This document shows positions 1 through 4,920 of a DNA stretch of 6,425 nt, one piece after another. Each line of letters opens with the position of its first letter. The first letter of the stretch is position 1. The notes beneath the pieces are model-generated. The model was not told the origin of the DNA. It was given only the letters and a program-made list of their open reading frames with translations, and did no database searches. The stretch spans positions 1 to 6,425 of the forward strand of contig CALFBL010000314.1 in assembly GCA_937951695.1 (NCBI GenBank), written 5' to 3'. This DNA is from an uncultured Granulosicoccaceae bacterium (lineage in GTDB: Bacteria; Pseudomonadota; Gammaproteobacteria; Granulosicoccales; Granulosicoccaceae). A program made the translations under genes and the position numbers.

Positions 1-127
1 CATCATTCCTTGTCATCGTGTTATCGGCGCCAATGGCTCGCTAACCGGCTACGCGGGTGGATTGAACCGCAAAGAGGGGTTACTGGCGCTGGAACACAGC
101 GGTGCTGTTCAAGTAGCATTCTCATGA
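1..127 (+). CDS. ogt: Methylated-DNA--protein-cysteine methyltransferase, C-terminal end (partial)
   Basis: Only the last 41 codons are visible, read in the frame starting at base 2 and ending at a TGA at 125-127. The visible peptide opens with IIPCHRVIGANG and continues through GYAGGLNRKEGLL. This is the active-site and C-terminal signature of O6-alkylguanine-DNA alkyltransferases, in which the PCHR cysteine accepts the alkyl group from damaged guanine in a one-time suicide reaction in the cytoplasm. The 41-residue tail holds the reactive Cys (fourth visible residue) and the usual GYAGG loop, so this end of the protein looks intact. The missing 5' part means a stand-alone Ogt-type enzyme cannot be told from the C-terminal domain of an Ada-type fusion; the symbol is therefore tentative. 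The next gene begins 9 bases after the stop, suggesting a shared transcript. Confidence 0.9.
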   Translation, partial: IIPCHRVIGANGSLTGYAGGLNRKEGLLALEHSGAVQVAFS

Positions 128-136
128 GACGTTACC

Positions 137-1033
137 GTGGACACTAGAGCGATCGAGTGGTCTGATGTGATAGAGCATCTGTTGTTGTCCGGGTTGTGGG
201 GAGCATCTTTTCTGTTTATGCGCGTAGCGGCCCCCGAGTTCGGTCCGTTTCCGCTGATGGGCCTGCGGTGTCTGATTGGGGCAGCGACCCTTATAGTTGT
301 GTTGTGGATGAGCGGAGGTCTGTCTCGGCTAGGCGAACAACGGATGACGGGTTATGCGGTTGGGGTAATCAATTCGGCCGTGCCGTTTGTATTGCTGGCC
401 TTTGCTGCACTAAGCATAACCGGGGGCAAATTGTCGATCATCAACGCATTGGTACCCTTCTGGGGTGCGTTTATCGGTTGGGTCTGGCTGTCTGCGACCT
501 TGACTCGTGGGCAAAGTCTAGGCTTATTGATCGGCTTTTTCGGTGTGGTGCTGCTGGTGCTCAGCGGAACCAGCACAACGCCTTCCGGTGAACTCGGTCC
601 TTACTTATTGGCAGTGGCTGCCGGGGTGATGGCGACGCTTTTGTATGGGCTGGCCGCCAATATTGCCAAGCGGTACTTACAAAACACCAACGCATTGGTA
701 AACGCGACGAACAGTCAGATTGGTGCCTCTGTCTTCCTAGTCATTCCGTTGTTGGTGTATTGGCCAGCTTACCCCGTGTCAACGCAGTCCTGGGTGGCAG
801 TGGTGGGGTTGGGTGTGTTCTCAACCGGCCTTGCGTATTTACTGTATTTTCGCTTGATCGAAAAAATAGGCGCGCAACGTGCGGTTACGGTTGTCTTTGT
901 GGTACCGGTGTTTGCCGTGGCGTTTGGCGCATTATTTTTAAATGAAATTGTAACGGTTTCCATGGTGGCTGCAGGTGTTGTGATAATGCTGGGCAGCGCC
1001 ATGGCGTTACGACTGTTGCCAAAACAGCGGTAG
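137..1033 (+). CDS. EamA/DMT-superfamily transporter, 10 TM segments
   Basis: An inner-membrane transporter of the drug/metabolite (EamA) superfamily, which usually exports small metabolites such as amino acids or drugs; the substrate cannot be read from the sequence. The 298-residue length fits the family. About ten hydrophobic helices are visible, near residues 14-32, 38-58, 72-92, 100-118, 126-144, 155-173, 191-209, 217-238, 248-267 and 274-293, forming two EamA repeats. Family hallmarks include LWGASFLFMR in helix 1, GLAYLLYFRLIEKIGA in the second repeat, and a conserved Glu in FLNE (residue 270) before the last helix. The start is uncertain: the given one is GTG at 137, while an in-frame GTG at 167 would begin just ten residues before the first helix and is equally plausible. 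Neither has a strong Shine-Dalgarno sequence. It follows the alkyltransferase stop by 9 bases and ends 2-11 bases before the formyltransferase. Confidence 0.88.
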   Translation: MDTRAIEWSDVIEHLLLSGLWGASFLFMRVAAPEFGPFPLMGLRCLIGAATLIVVLWMSGGLSRLGEQRMTGYAVGVINSAVPFVLLAFAALSITGGKLSIINALVPFWGAFIGWVWLSATLTRGQSLGLLIGFFGVVLLVLSGTSTTPSGELGPYLLAVAAGVMATLLYGLAANIAKRYLQNTNALVNATNSQIGASVFLVIPLLVYWPAYPVSTQSWVAVVGLGVFSTGLAYLLYFRLIEKIGAQRAVTVVFVVPVFAVAFGALFLNEIVTVSMVAAGVVIMLGSAMALRLLPKQR

Positions 1034-1035
1034 TT

Positions 1036-1980
1036 TTGGCGGTAATGCCGGTAACAGTGGTCAGGGATGCACCGGAAAATCTTGTGCTGATTGTATCGGA
1101 GCTGAATACCTTCAGTGAAGCGTTTCACACGTTTCCAGAACGCCCCGTGGGTTTGATCGAGATCGTCTTTGAGCGTAGCTATCACAGCGGCCTGTCCAGC
1201 CCGTGTCAACGGTATTGTGAGCGGCACCAGTTGGCGTACGCTCGTGTGTCGCGGCAAAATCTATTGAACATTGAGCGGTACTTAAAGCGGTGGCAGGCAA
1301 CCCTTGTGCTAACACATTCGGTACCGGTTTTGCCTATAAGGTTAATCGAACCATTAGCCCACGGTGGGATCAACTTGCACCATTCGAAACTCCCAGCGTA
1401 CCGAGGTGGCAATCCGTTGTTATGGCAAGTGATTGATGAGGTGGATCGCATCGGGGTCTCAGTTCACGTGTTGACGGCCGGTGCGGATGAGGGCGCGATA
1501 CTGGCCCAATGCGAATTTGATCGGCCTGCGGCAGTTTCGAAAGCTGTGTTGGCGAGCATGGCCAATCGTGATTGCGGTTTGCCCTTAATAAAAAAGGTGA
1601 TCCCTGCGTGGCTGGATGGCTCGATTACGCCACAGCAGCAACCGACACCTTCACCCACATCGCCTGCGAATCATATTTCGTTTACCAACTTGCTCAGTAT
1701 TGTGTCGGAACGTAGTGTGTCGTTAAATGGGCTATGGGACCTTGCCTGCTGTCTTGAGCGTTGGCCGCCTGAGGCTTTGCCAATCGATCCGTGGTGTCGC
1801 TGGGTGCCTGAGTCGATGGTGACCGATTGCTGCCATCGCCCGAATGTCGGTCAGCAAGTAGCGCGCTGGTATCAAACTGAGCGGGTGGGTTCGCGACTGC
1901 ACTTGCGTCATCCGGACGGTTGTGTGGTGTTTCGAGCTCAGTTTCACGGGCCCACACTGCTGGCGAAGTTGCTGCTTTGA
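1036..1980 (+). CDS. Formyltransferase-fold protein, substrate unknown
   Basis: A likely 10-formyltetrahydrofolate-dependent formyl transfer enzyme of the Formyl_trans_N fold (relatives: methionyl-tRNA, phosphoribosylglycinamide and sugar-nucleotide formyltransferases). Counting from the TTG at 1036, the catalytic triad is present: Asn113 and His115 in GGINLHHSKLPAYRGG, and Asp151 in AGADEGAIL. The stretch at 110-134 is the best-conserved part of the family. A Pro/Thr/Ser/Gln-rich linker (residues 199-211) separates the catalytic domain from a divergent C-terminal domain of about 100 residues, which has a WPPEA motif and a DGCVVF strand loosely like the Fmt C-terminal domain. It is not a convincing housekeeping Fmt: the N-terminus is divergent and no def gene is adjacent. 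The start is either TTG 1036, two bases after the transporter stop, or ATG 1045 (311 residues); ATG is the more usual codon. The tight spacing suggests co-translation with the transporter. Family is sure; substrate is not. Confidence 0.82.
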   Translation: MAVMPVTVVRDAPENLVLIVSELNTFSEAFHTFPERPVGLIEIVFERSYHSGLSSPCQRYCERHQLAYARVSRQNLLNIERYLKRWQATLVLTHSVPVLPIRLIEPLAHGGINLHHSKLPAYRGGNPLLWQVIDEVDRIGVSVHVLTAGADEGAILAQCEFDRPAAVSKAVLASMANRDCGLPLIKKVIPAWLDGSITPQQQPTPSPTSPANHISFTNLLSIVSERSVSLNGLWDLACCLERWPPEALPIDPWCRWVPESMVTDCCHRPNVGQQVARWYQTERVGSRLHLRHPDGCVVFRAQFHGPTLLAKLLL

Positions 1981-2111
1981 CGTGTCCAGTTTGGGTTGTC
2001 GCGGCGAGGCATTTAAGGCAGTTTCTGATCGACACAACCTAGTGTGGTCAGGTTATGCTGAACGGATTCAAGCTTTTTCAAACCCTCAGTTTATTTCAGG
2101 AGTATCGCTCG
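1981..2111. other. Intergenic gap between formyltransferase and SDR
   Basis: This 131-base gap is long enough to hold a promoter for the SDR gene. The best sigma70-like pair I can find is TCGACA (2029-2034) with TTATGC (2053-2058), an 18-base spacing but poor matches. Weak symmetries are present (GGTTGT at 1994-1999 with ACAACC at 2034-2039; AACCT at 2036-2040 with AGGTT at 2050-2054). None is followed by a T-run, so no terminator is called for the upstream genes. Whether the SDR is transcribed separately is unresolved. Confidence 0.3.
2098..2102 (+). promoter_or_regulatory. Shine-Dalgarno sequence deciding the SDR start
   Basis: AGGAG lies 9 bases before the ATG at 2112. It is the strongest ribosome-binding site near this gene and supports that ATG over the upstream in-frame ATG at 2055, which has no such site and would add 19 residues not seen in SDR proteins. 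Confidence 0.8.
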
Positions 2112-2819
2112 ATGGACATCAAAGGTCGTAAAGCGCTGGTTTTTGGCGGCACCTCAGGTATTGGGTTGTCAACGGTCAACAGACTCATCGACGGAGGGGC
2201 ATCGGTGGTGGCGGTCAGTCGCAATCCCGACAAGGCCAAAGATCTGGTGCCTGCCGGGGTTGCACTGGTCGCTTGCGATGTCGTTGATGAAGTAGCGGTT
2301 GAGAAGCTGTGCGCTGCACAAGCCCCGTACGACATTCTGATTTCTGCTGCCACGGGAGGAGATCGTGCTATTGGCCCGTTTTTATCAATGGACATGAAAG
2401 GCTACCGCGCCTCCTTTGACAAGTTGTGGGGATACGCCAACGTGGTGCGCCACGGTACCGGGCATCTTCCCGATGATGGCTGCGTGGTGCTGGTCAGCGG
2501 CGCGCCTGCGAGACGGTGCAAGCCTGGCCAGATAGCATTAAGTTCGGTCGGTGGTTCGGTTGAAGCCATGGTACGGGCGCTGTCGAGTGAGATCGCGCCG
2601 AAGCGGATCAACGTGGTGTCTCCTGGCACCATCGATACGCCAATGGTGCCCGCGGAAGGCGCCGAGCGCGAAAAGCTCTACGCCAACATGACGCAAAACA
2701 ATCTGATCCCGCGAGCAGGGGATCCCGATGAAGTCGCAAAGGGGCTGATGTTTGTGATCGAAAACGATTTTGTTACGGGCACCACCATTGATGTCGATGG
2801 CGGCTGGCTGTTGAGCTAA
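2112..2819 (+). CDS. SDR-family protein lacking the catalytic Tyr/Lys
   Basis: A cytosolic Rossmann-fold protein of the short-chain dehydrogenase/reductase superfamily, 235 residues from the ATG chosen by its AGGAG site. The cofactor site is clear: GGTSGIG (residues 12-18), Arg37 in the VSRNP turn after strand 2, which favours NADPH, and Asp56 in CDV. SAATGG (78-83) replaces the usual NNAG, and PGTIDTPM (171-178) and the DVDGGWL end match the family. The usual catalytic Ser position is present (Ser129 in LVSG). Aligning the following helix (SVEAMVRALSSEIAP) on canonical members puts Leu143 where Tyr should be and Gly147 where Lys should be. Atypical SDR subgroups without active-site residues are known (the Listeria Lin1944-like group, for example), so this may be a family trait rather than damage. 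A redox reaction is therefore doubtful; a binding or regulatory role, or different chemistry, is possible. It converges on the Lrp/AsnC gene. Confidence 0.87.
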   Translation: MDIKGRKALVFGGTSGIGLSTVNRLIDGGASVVAVSRNPDKAKDLVPAGVALVACDVVDEVAVEKLCAAQAPYDILISAATGGDRAIGPFLSMDMKGYRASFDKLWGYANVVRHGTGHLPDDGCVVLVSGAPARRCKPGQIALSSVGGSVEAMVRALSSEIAPKRINVVSPGTIDTPMVPAEGAEREKLYANMTQNNLIPRAGDPDEVAKGLMFVIENDFVTGTTIDVDGGWLLS

Positions 2820-2835
2820 TTCGGCTTTAGCCTTG

Positions 2836-2864
2836 GGCCCTCATCCCTCATTACGGTGAGGGCC
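2836..2864. terminator. Hairpin in the convergent gap, possible bidirectional terminator
   Basis: GGCCCTCA (2836-2843) and TGAGGGCC (2857-2864) are perfect 8-bp inverted arms around a 13-base loop. The right arm can instead pair with CCCTCA at 2845-2850, giving a 6-bp stem with a 6-base loop. The hairpin lies between the stop of the SDR (2819) and the stop of the minus-strand regulator (2883), where transcripts from both sides would end. There is no T-run on either side, so a standard intrinsic terminator is not proven. It could also be a single REP-like element or an mRNA 3'-end stabiliser. Confidence 0.45.
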
Positions 2865-2882
2865 AGTTCGCAAGCACAAGCG

Positions 2883-3338
2883 TCATACTGGCAGGGCGGT
2901 TTCGTACTTGAGAACCTCCATCGATAAACTCGATGTGACGCTGTATAAATCGATCTCTGACACTAACGCCTTATATAAACAGTCGAATGCTTGAGTCGAC
3001 GCCACTTGCACTTTGATGATGTAATCGATGTCGCCAGCTAGGCGGTGTACTTCCACGATCTCTCTGTGGCGTTGAATCGCTGCGTTGAAACGCTCCAGCC
3101 AGTCTTGTGAGTGCTGATTTGTTTTGACCGCAATAAAGAAGGTCTCGGGAAGCGCTACGAGCGCAGGATCGAGTATGGCCACCTGGCGGCGGATGACACC
3201 GCCGGTCTGCATGCGTTTGACTCGGTTCCAAACCGCAGTCTTGGAAGCTCCCACAGTCTCTGCCAACTGTTCCATTGACGTGGAGGCGTCCTGCTGCAGG
3301 GCTCTGAGTAGCGCAAGATCGGTAGAGTCCAAGCTCAT
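2883..3338 (-). CDS. Lrp/AsnC-family transcriptional regulator
   Basis: A DNA-binding regulator of the feast/famine (Lrp/AsnC) family, which binds as dimers or octamers and often senses amino acids. The 151 residues match the family length. The N-terminal helix-turn-helix spans about residues 5-45, opening with LDSTDLALLRALQQDAS, with recognition helix SKTAVWNRVKRM (32-43). A linker strand (GVIRRQVAILDP) leads to the ligand-binding RAM domain (about 67-140), with the effector-site motif LAGDIDYIIKV at 100-110 and the C-terminal LKYETALPV. The ATG start is supported by GGAG (minus strand, 3345-3348) six bases upstream. It is divergent from the ferredoxin reductase/sulfite reductase operon across a 172-bp AT-rich gap with two inverted repeats, so regulation of itself and that operon is a reasonable inference. 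The effector is unknown; a sulfur or other amino acid would fit the context. Confidence 0.93.
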   Translation of the reverse strand: MSLDSTDLALLRALQQDASTSMEQLAETVGASKTAVWNRVKRMQTGGVIRRQVAILDPALVALPETFFIAVKTNQHSQDWLERFNAAIQRHREIVEVHRLAGDIDYIIKVQVASTQAFDCLYKALVSEIDLYSVTSSLSMEVLKYETALPV

Positions 3339-3342
3339 AGCG

Positions 3343-3348
3343 TTCTCC
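3343..3348 (-). promoter_or_regulatory. Shine-Dalgarno sequence of the Lrp/AsnC gene
   Basis: On the minus strand this reads GGAGAA, with the GGAG core six bases before the ATG at 3338. It confirms that start and leaves room for only a short leader from the candidate promoter at 3362-3390. Confidence 0.7.
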
Positions 3349-3361
3349 GGTTGAGCGAGAA

Positions 3362-3390
3362 AATAGAATATTGTTCTGAAAATAAATCAA
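3362..3390 (-). promoter_or_regulatory. Candidate sigma70 promoter for the Lrp/AsnC gene
   Basis: On the minus strand, TTGATT (3390-3385, -35-like, 4 of 6 matches) is separated by exactly 17 bases from TCTATT (3367-3362, -10-like, 4 of 6). A transcript starting some seven bases further would have a leader of about 17 bases containing the GGAG site. The inverted repeat 3367-3394 covers nearly the whole promoter, an arrangement expected for autorepression. Confidence 0.4.
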
Positions 3391-3394
3391 TATT
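3367..3394. repeat. Inverted repeat I, candidate operator at the regulator promoter
   Basis: AATATTG (3367-3373) and CAATATT (3388-3394) are perfect 7-bp inverted arms around 14 AT-rich bases. The left arm contains TATTGT (3369-3374), the same hexamer that forms the left arm of the second repeat 55 bases downstream. AT-rich imperfect palindromes in phased arrays are typical of Lrp/AsnC binding sites. Binding by the adjacent regulator is inferred, not shown. Confidence 0.5.
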
Positions 3395-3423
3395 TCGGAA
3401 AAATTACTTTTTCATTCCAAATT

Positions 3424-3445
3424 TATTGTCGAACGCGAAACAATA
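3424..3445. repeat. Inverted repeat II, candidate operator at the reductase-operon promoter
   Basis: TATTGT (3424-3429) and ACAATA (3440-3445) are perfect 6-bp inverted arms around 10 bases. Its centre is about 54 bp from that of repeat I, close to five helical turns, so both could lie on the same DNA face for a wrapped Lrp-type oligomer. It overlaps the -35-like element of the plus-strand promoter candidate. Confidence 0.5.
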
Positions 3446-3454
3446 TCCCAAAAT
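3426..3454 (+). promoter_or_regulatory. Candidate sigma70 promoter for the reductase operon
   Basis: TTGTCG (3426-3431, 4 of 6 matches to the -35 box) is followed after 17 bases by CAAAAT (3449-3454, 4 of 6 to the -10 box). A start near 3461 would give a leader of about 50 bases before the ATG at 3511. The -35 sits inside inverted repeat II. The matches are modest, so other starts in this AT-rich gap remain possible. Confidence 0.35.
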
Positions 3455-3510
3455 GCCGTCAAACAGTGCGACCCACTTCCAGAAAATTTTAGAGACGAAG
3501 CAGCCAGCCC

Positions 3511-4587
3511 ATGAGCCATTCCCAGATTGAAACCGACGTTGTGATTGTGGGCGCAGGCCCCTGTGGATTGTTTCAGATCTTCGAGCTTGGTCTGTTGGGC
3601 ATAAAGGCACATGTGATCGAAGCGTTGGACAAGCCTGGTGGTCAGTGCGCCGAGCTGTACCCCGACAAGCCGATCTATGATATTCCGGCATTGCCAGTCA
3701 TCGGTGCTCAGGAGCTAGTGAACAACTTGATGAAACAGGCAGAGCCATTCGACCCAACGTTTCACTTTGGCCACCGTGTGCACAGTGTCGTGCGTCGCGA
3801 TGATGAGCGATGGCTCTTAACGACCGATCACGGTAAGCAATTTCTAGCCCATGCTGTGATTGTCGCAGGTGGAGTCGGTGCCTTCGAACCGGTGCGTCTG
3901 AAACTGCCCGGCGTGCCACAGCGCGACGGTAACAGCATCTTTTATTCGGTCAAAAACCCAGAGCTGCATCGCGATAAAGATATTGCGGTTCTTGGCGGAG
4001 GAGACTCGGCGCTGGATTGGGCACTGGACTTAAAGCAAGTCGCCAACAGTGTTGTTGTGATCCACCGTTCGGATCATTTTAAAGCAGCACCAGCCTCTGT
4101 TACTAAACTGCACGAAAATTGCGACAACCTGGAAATGCAGCTACTGACTGGCAACGTAACTGCGCTAGATGGTAACGACGACTCCACCGAAAAGTTCGAT
4201 TTAGAATTCATCGATGTGACCTCCCTGGATGGAATTACCCGCCGAGTGGAGCTCGATCATCTGTTGGTGTTCTTTGGTCTGTCGCCCAAGCTCGGTCCAA
4301 TGGCTGAATGGCCCGCGACAAGAAAGAAAAATCAGTTCATTGTCGATACCGAGAAATTTCAAACCGATCAGCCAGGCTTTTACGCCATTGGTGACATCAA
4401 CTGGTACCCAGGGAAGAAAAAGCTCATTTTAAGCGGTTTTCACGAAGCGGCTCTGGCAGCGTTCGCCATAAAAGAGCAATTGAACCCGGGTAAGAAAGCG
4501 TCACTGCAGTACACCACCACCAGCACCTTGATGCATGAGCGTTTGGGTGTGGACAACCCTTACGCCGAAGATGAGATAGCAGCGTAA
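3511..4587 (+). CDS. Ferredoxin--NADP+ reductase, thioredoxin-reductase-like (type 2)
   Basis: A cytosolic FAD enzyme that moves electrons between NADPH and ferredoxin (or flavodoxin). The 358 residues show the two-dinucleotide-domain plan of thioredoxin reductase: FAD motif VGAGPCG (13-19), an FAD-contacting GGQCAELYPDKPIYDIPA stretch (43-60), NADPH motif GGGDSALDWA (162-171) with HRSDHFKA (185-192) placed to bind the 2'-phosphate, and the second FAD motif FYAIGDI (290-296), followed by the GKKKLILSGFHEAALAA helix. The redox-active CxxC of true thioredoxin reductases is absent; the only cysteines are at 18, 46 and 204, each isolated. With the C-terminal tail around TTTSTLMHERLGV, this marks the ferredoxin-reductase branch. 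The Shine-Dalgarno sequence is weak (GAAG at 3497-3500). The gene heads the operon with DUF2849 and the siroheme reductase, so it probably supplies reduced ferredoxin to that enzyme. Confidence 0.92.
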   Translation: MSHSQIETDVVIVGAGPCGLFQIFELGLLGIKAHVIEALDKPGGQCAELYPDKPIYDIPALPVIGAQELVNNLMKQAEPFDPTFHFGHRVHSVVRRDDERWLLTTDHGKQFLAHAVIVAGGVGAFEPVRLKLPGVPQRDGNSIFYSVKNPELHRDKDIAVLGGGDSALDWALDLKQVANSVVVIHRSDHFKAAPASVTKLHENCDNLEMQLLTGNVTALDGNDDSTEKFDLEFIDVTSLDGITRRVELDHLLVFFGLSPKLGPMAEWPATRKKNQFIVDTEKFQTDQPGFYAIGDINWYPGKKKLILSGFHEAALAAFAIKEQLNPGKKASLQYTTTSTLMHERLGVDNPYAEDEIAA

Positions 4588-4589
4588 CC

Positions 4590-4901
4590 ATGGCTTCCCA
4601 CGAGGTAAAGCACGTTAAATCCAACGCGTTGGTACTCGCTAATGATTTGCGTAGCGGCCTGACAGTTTATTTAGGTCAGAACAATCAATGGACAACCAAA
4701 GTCGGTGACGCGTTGAACATCACCAGTGACGAAGCTGCGACGCACGCATTGCAGGTCGCCGCCGACGCGGAAAAAGCCAGTATTATTATCGGCCCTTACT
4801 TGGTGGACGCAACGGATGCAGGTGTGCCCACGCACATCCGCGAACTATTGCGCGTCGACGGGCCTAGCATTAACTACTGTCAAAACCAGTCCTCAACGTA
4901 A
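4590..4901 (+). CDS. DUF2849 family small protein
   Basis: A 103-residue soluble protein with no signal peptide or membrane segment. It matches my recollection of the DUF2849 family pattern: a strand-rich start (SNALVLANDLRSGLTVYLG, 11-29), a Trp followed by a VGDAL segment, an Ala-rich helix (49-62), GPYLVDA (68-74), and a closing RELLRVDGPS (84-93). Genes of this family commonly lie immediately before nitrite/sulfite reductase genes, especially in alphaproteobacteria, and the same order is seen here. Its biochemical role is unknown; an accessory or partner role with the reductase is inferred from position only. The ATG lies two bases after the reductase stop with no clear Shine-Dalgarno sequence, so translation is probably coupled to the upstream gene. 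The last residues (NYCQNQSST) are likely a disordered tail. Confidence 0.85.
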   Translation: MASHEVKHVKSNALVLANDLRSGLTVYLGQNNQWTTKVGDALNITSDEAATHALQVAADAEKASIIIGPYLVDATDAGVPTHIRELLRVDGPSINYCQNQSST

Positions 4902-4920
4902 GACGCACAGAGACTCAAGC

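Noticed and set aside
769..1257. A 162-codon open frame on the minus strand across the transporter/formyltransferase junction
   Set aside because: Its translation has no recognisable family pattern, and it overlaps two well-supported plus-strand genes; it is a shadow frame.
1694..2037. Two overlapping minus-strand open frames of about 100 codons opposite the formyltransferase 3' end
   Set aside because: Both are low-complexity translations rich in Thr, Ala, Ser, Gln and Arg, opposite a conserved-fold gene, with no plausible domain.
1994..2054. Weak symmetries GGTTGT/ACAACC and AACCT/AGGTT before the SDR
   Set aside because: Arms of 5-6 bp with a 34-base loop in the first case and no T-run in either; this is within what chance would give, so neither is called an operator or terminator.
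2055..2111. Upstream in-frame ATG that would extend the SDR by 19 residues
   Set aside because: It has no Shine-Dalgarno sequence, while AGGAG precedes the ATG at 2112, where SDR homology begins in the usual way.
2971..3390. A 139-codon minus-strand open frame overlapping the Lrp/AsnC gene
   Set aside because: It is an alternative frame of the same strand; the Lrp/AsnC frame has the HTH and RAM motifs and a good ribosome-binding site.
3511..4587. Thioredoxin reductase as the identity of the flavoprotein
   Set aside because: The redox-active CxxC pair is missing and the C-terminal tail is of the ferredoxin-reductase type.
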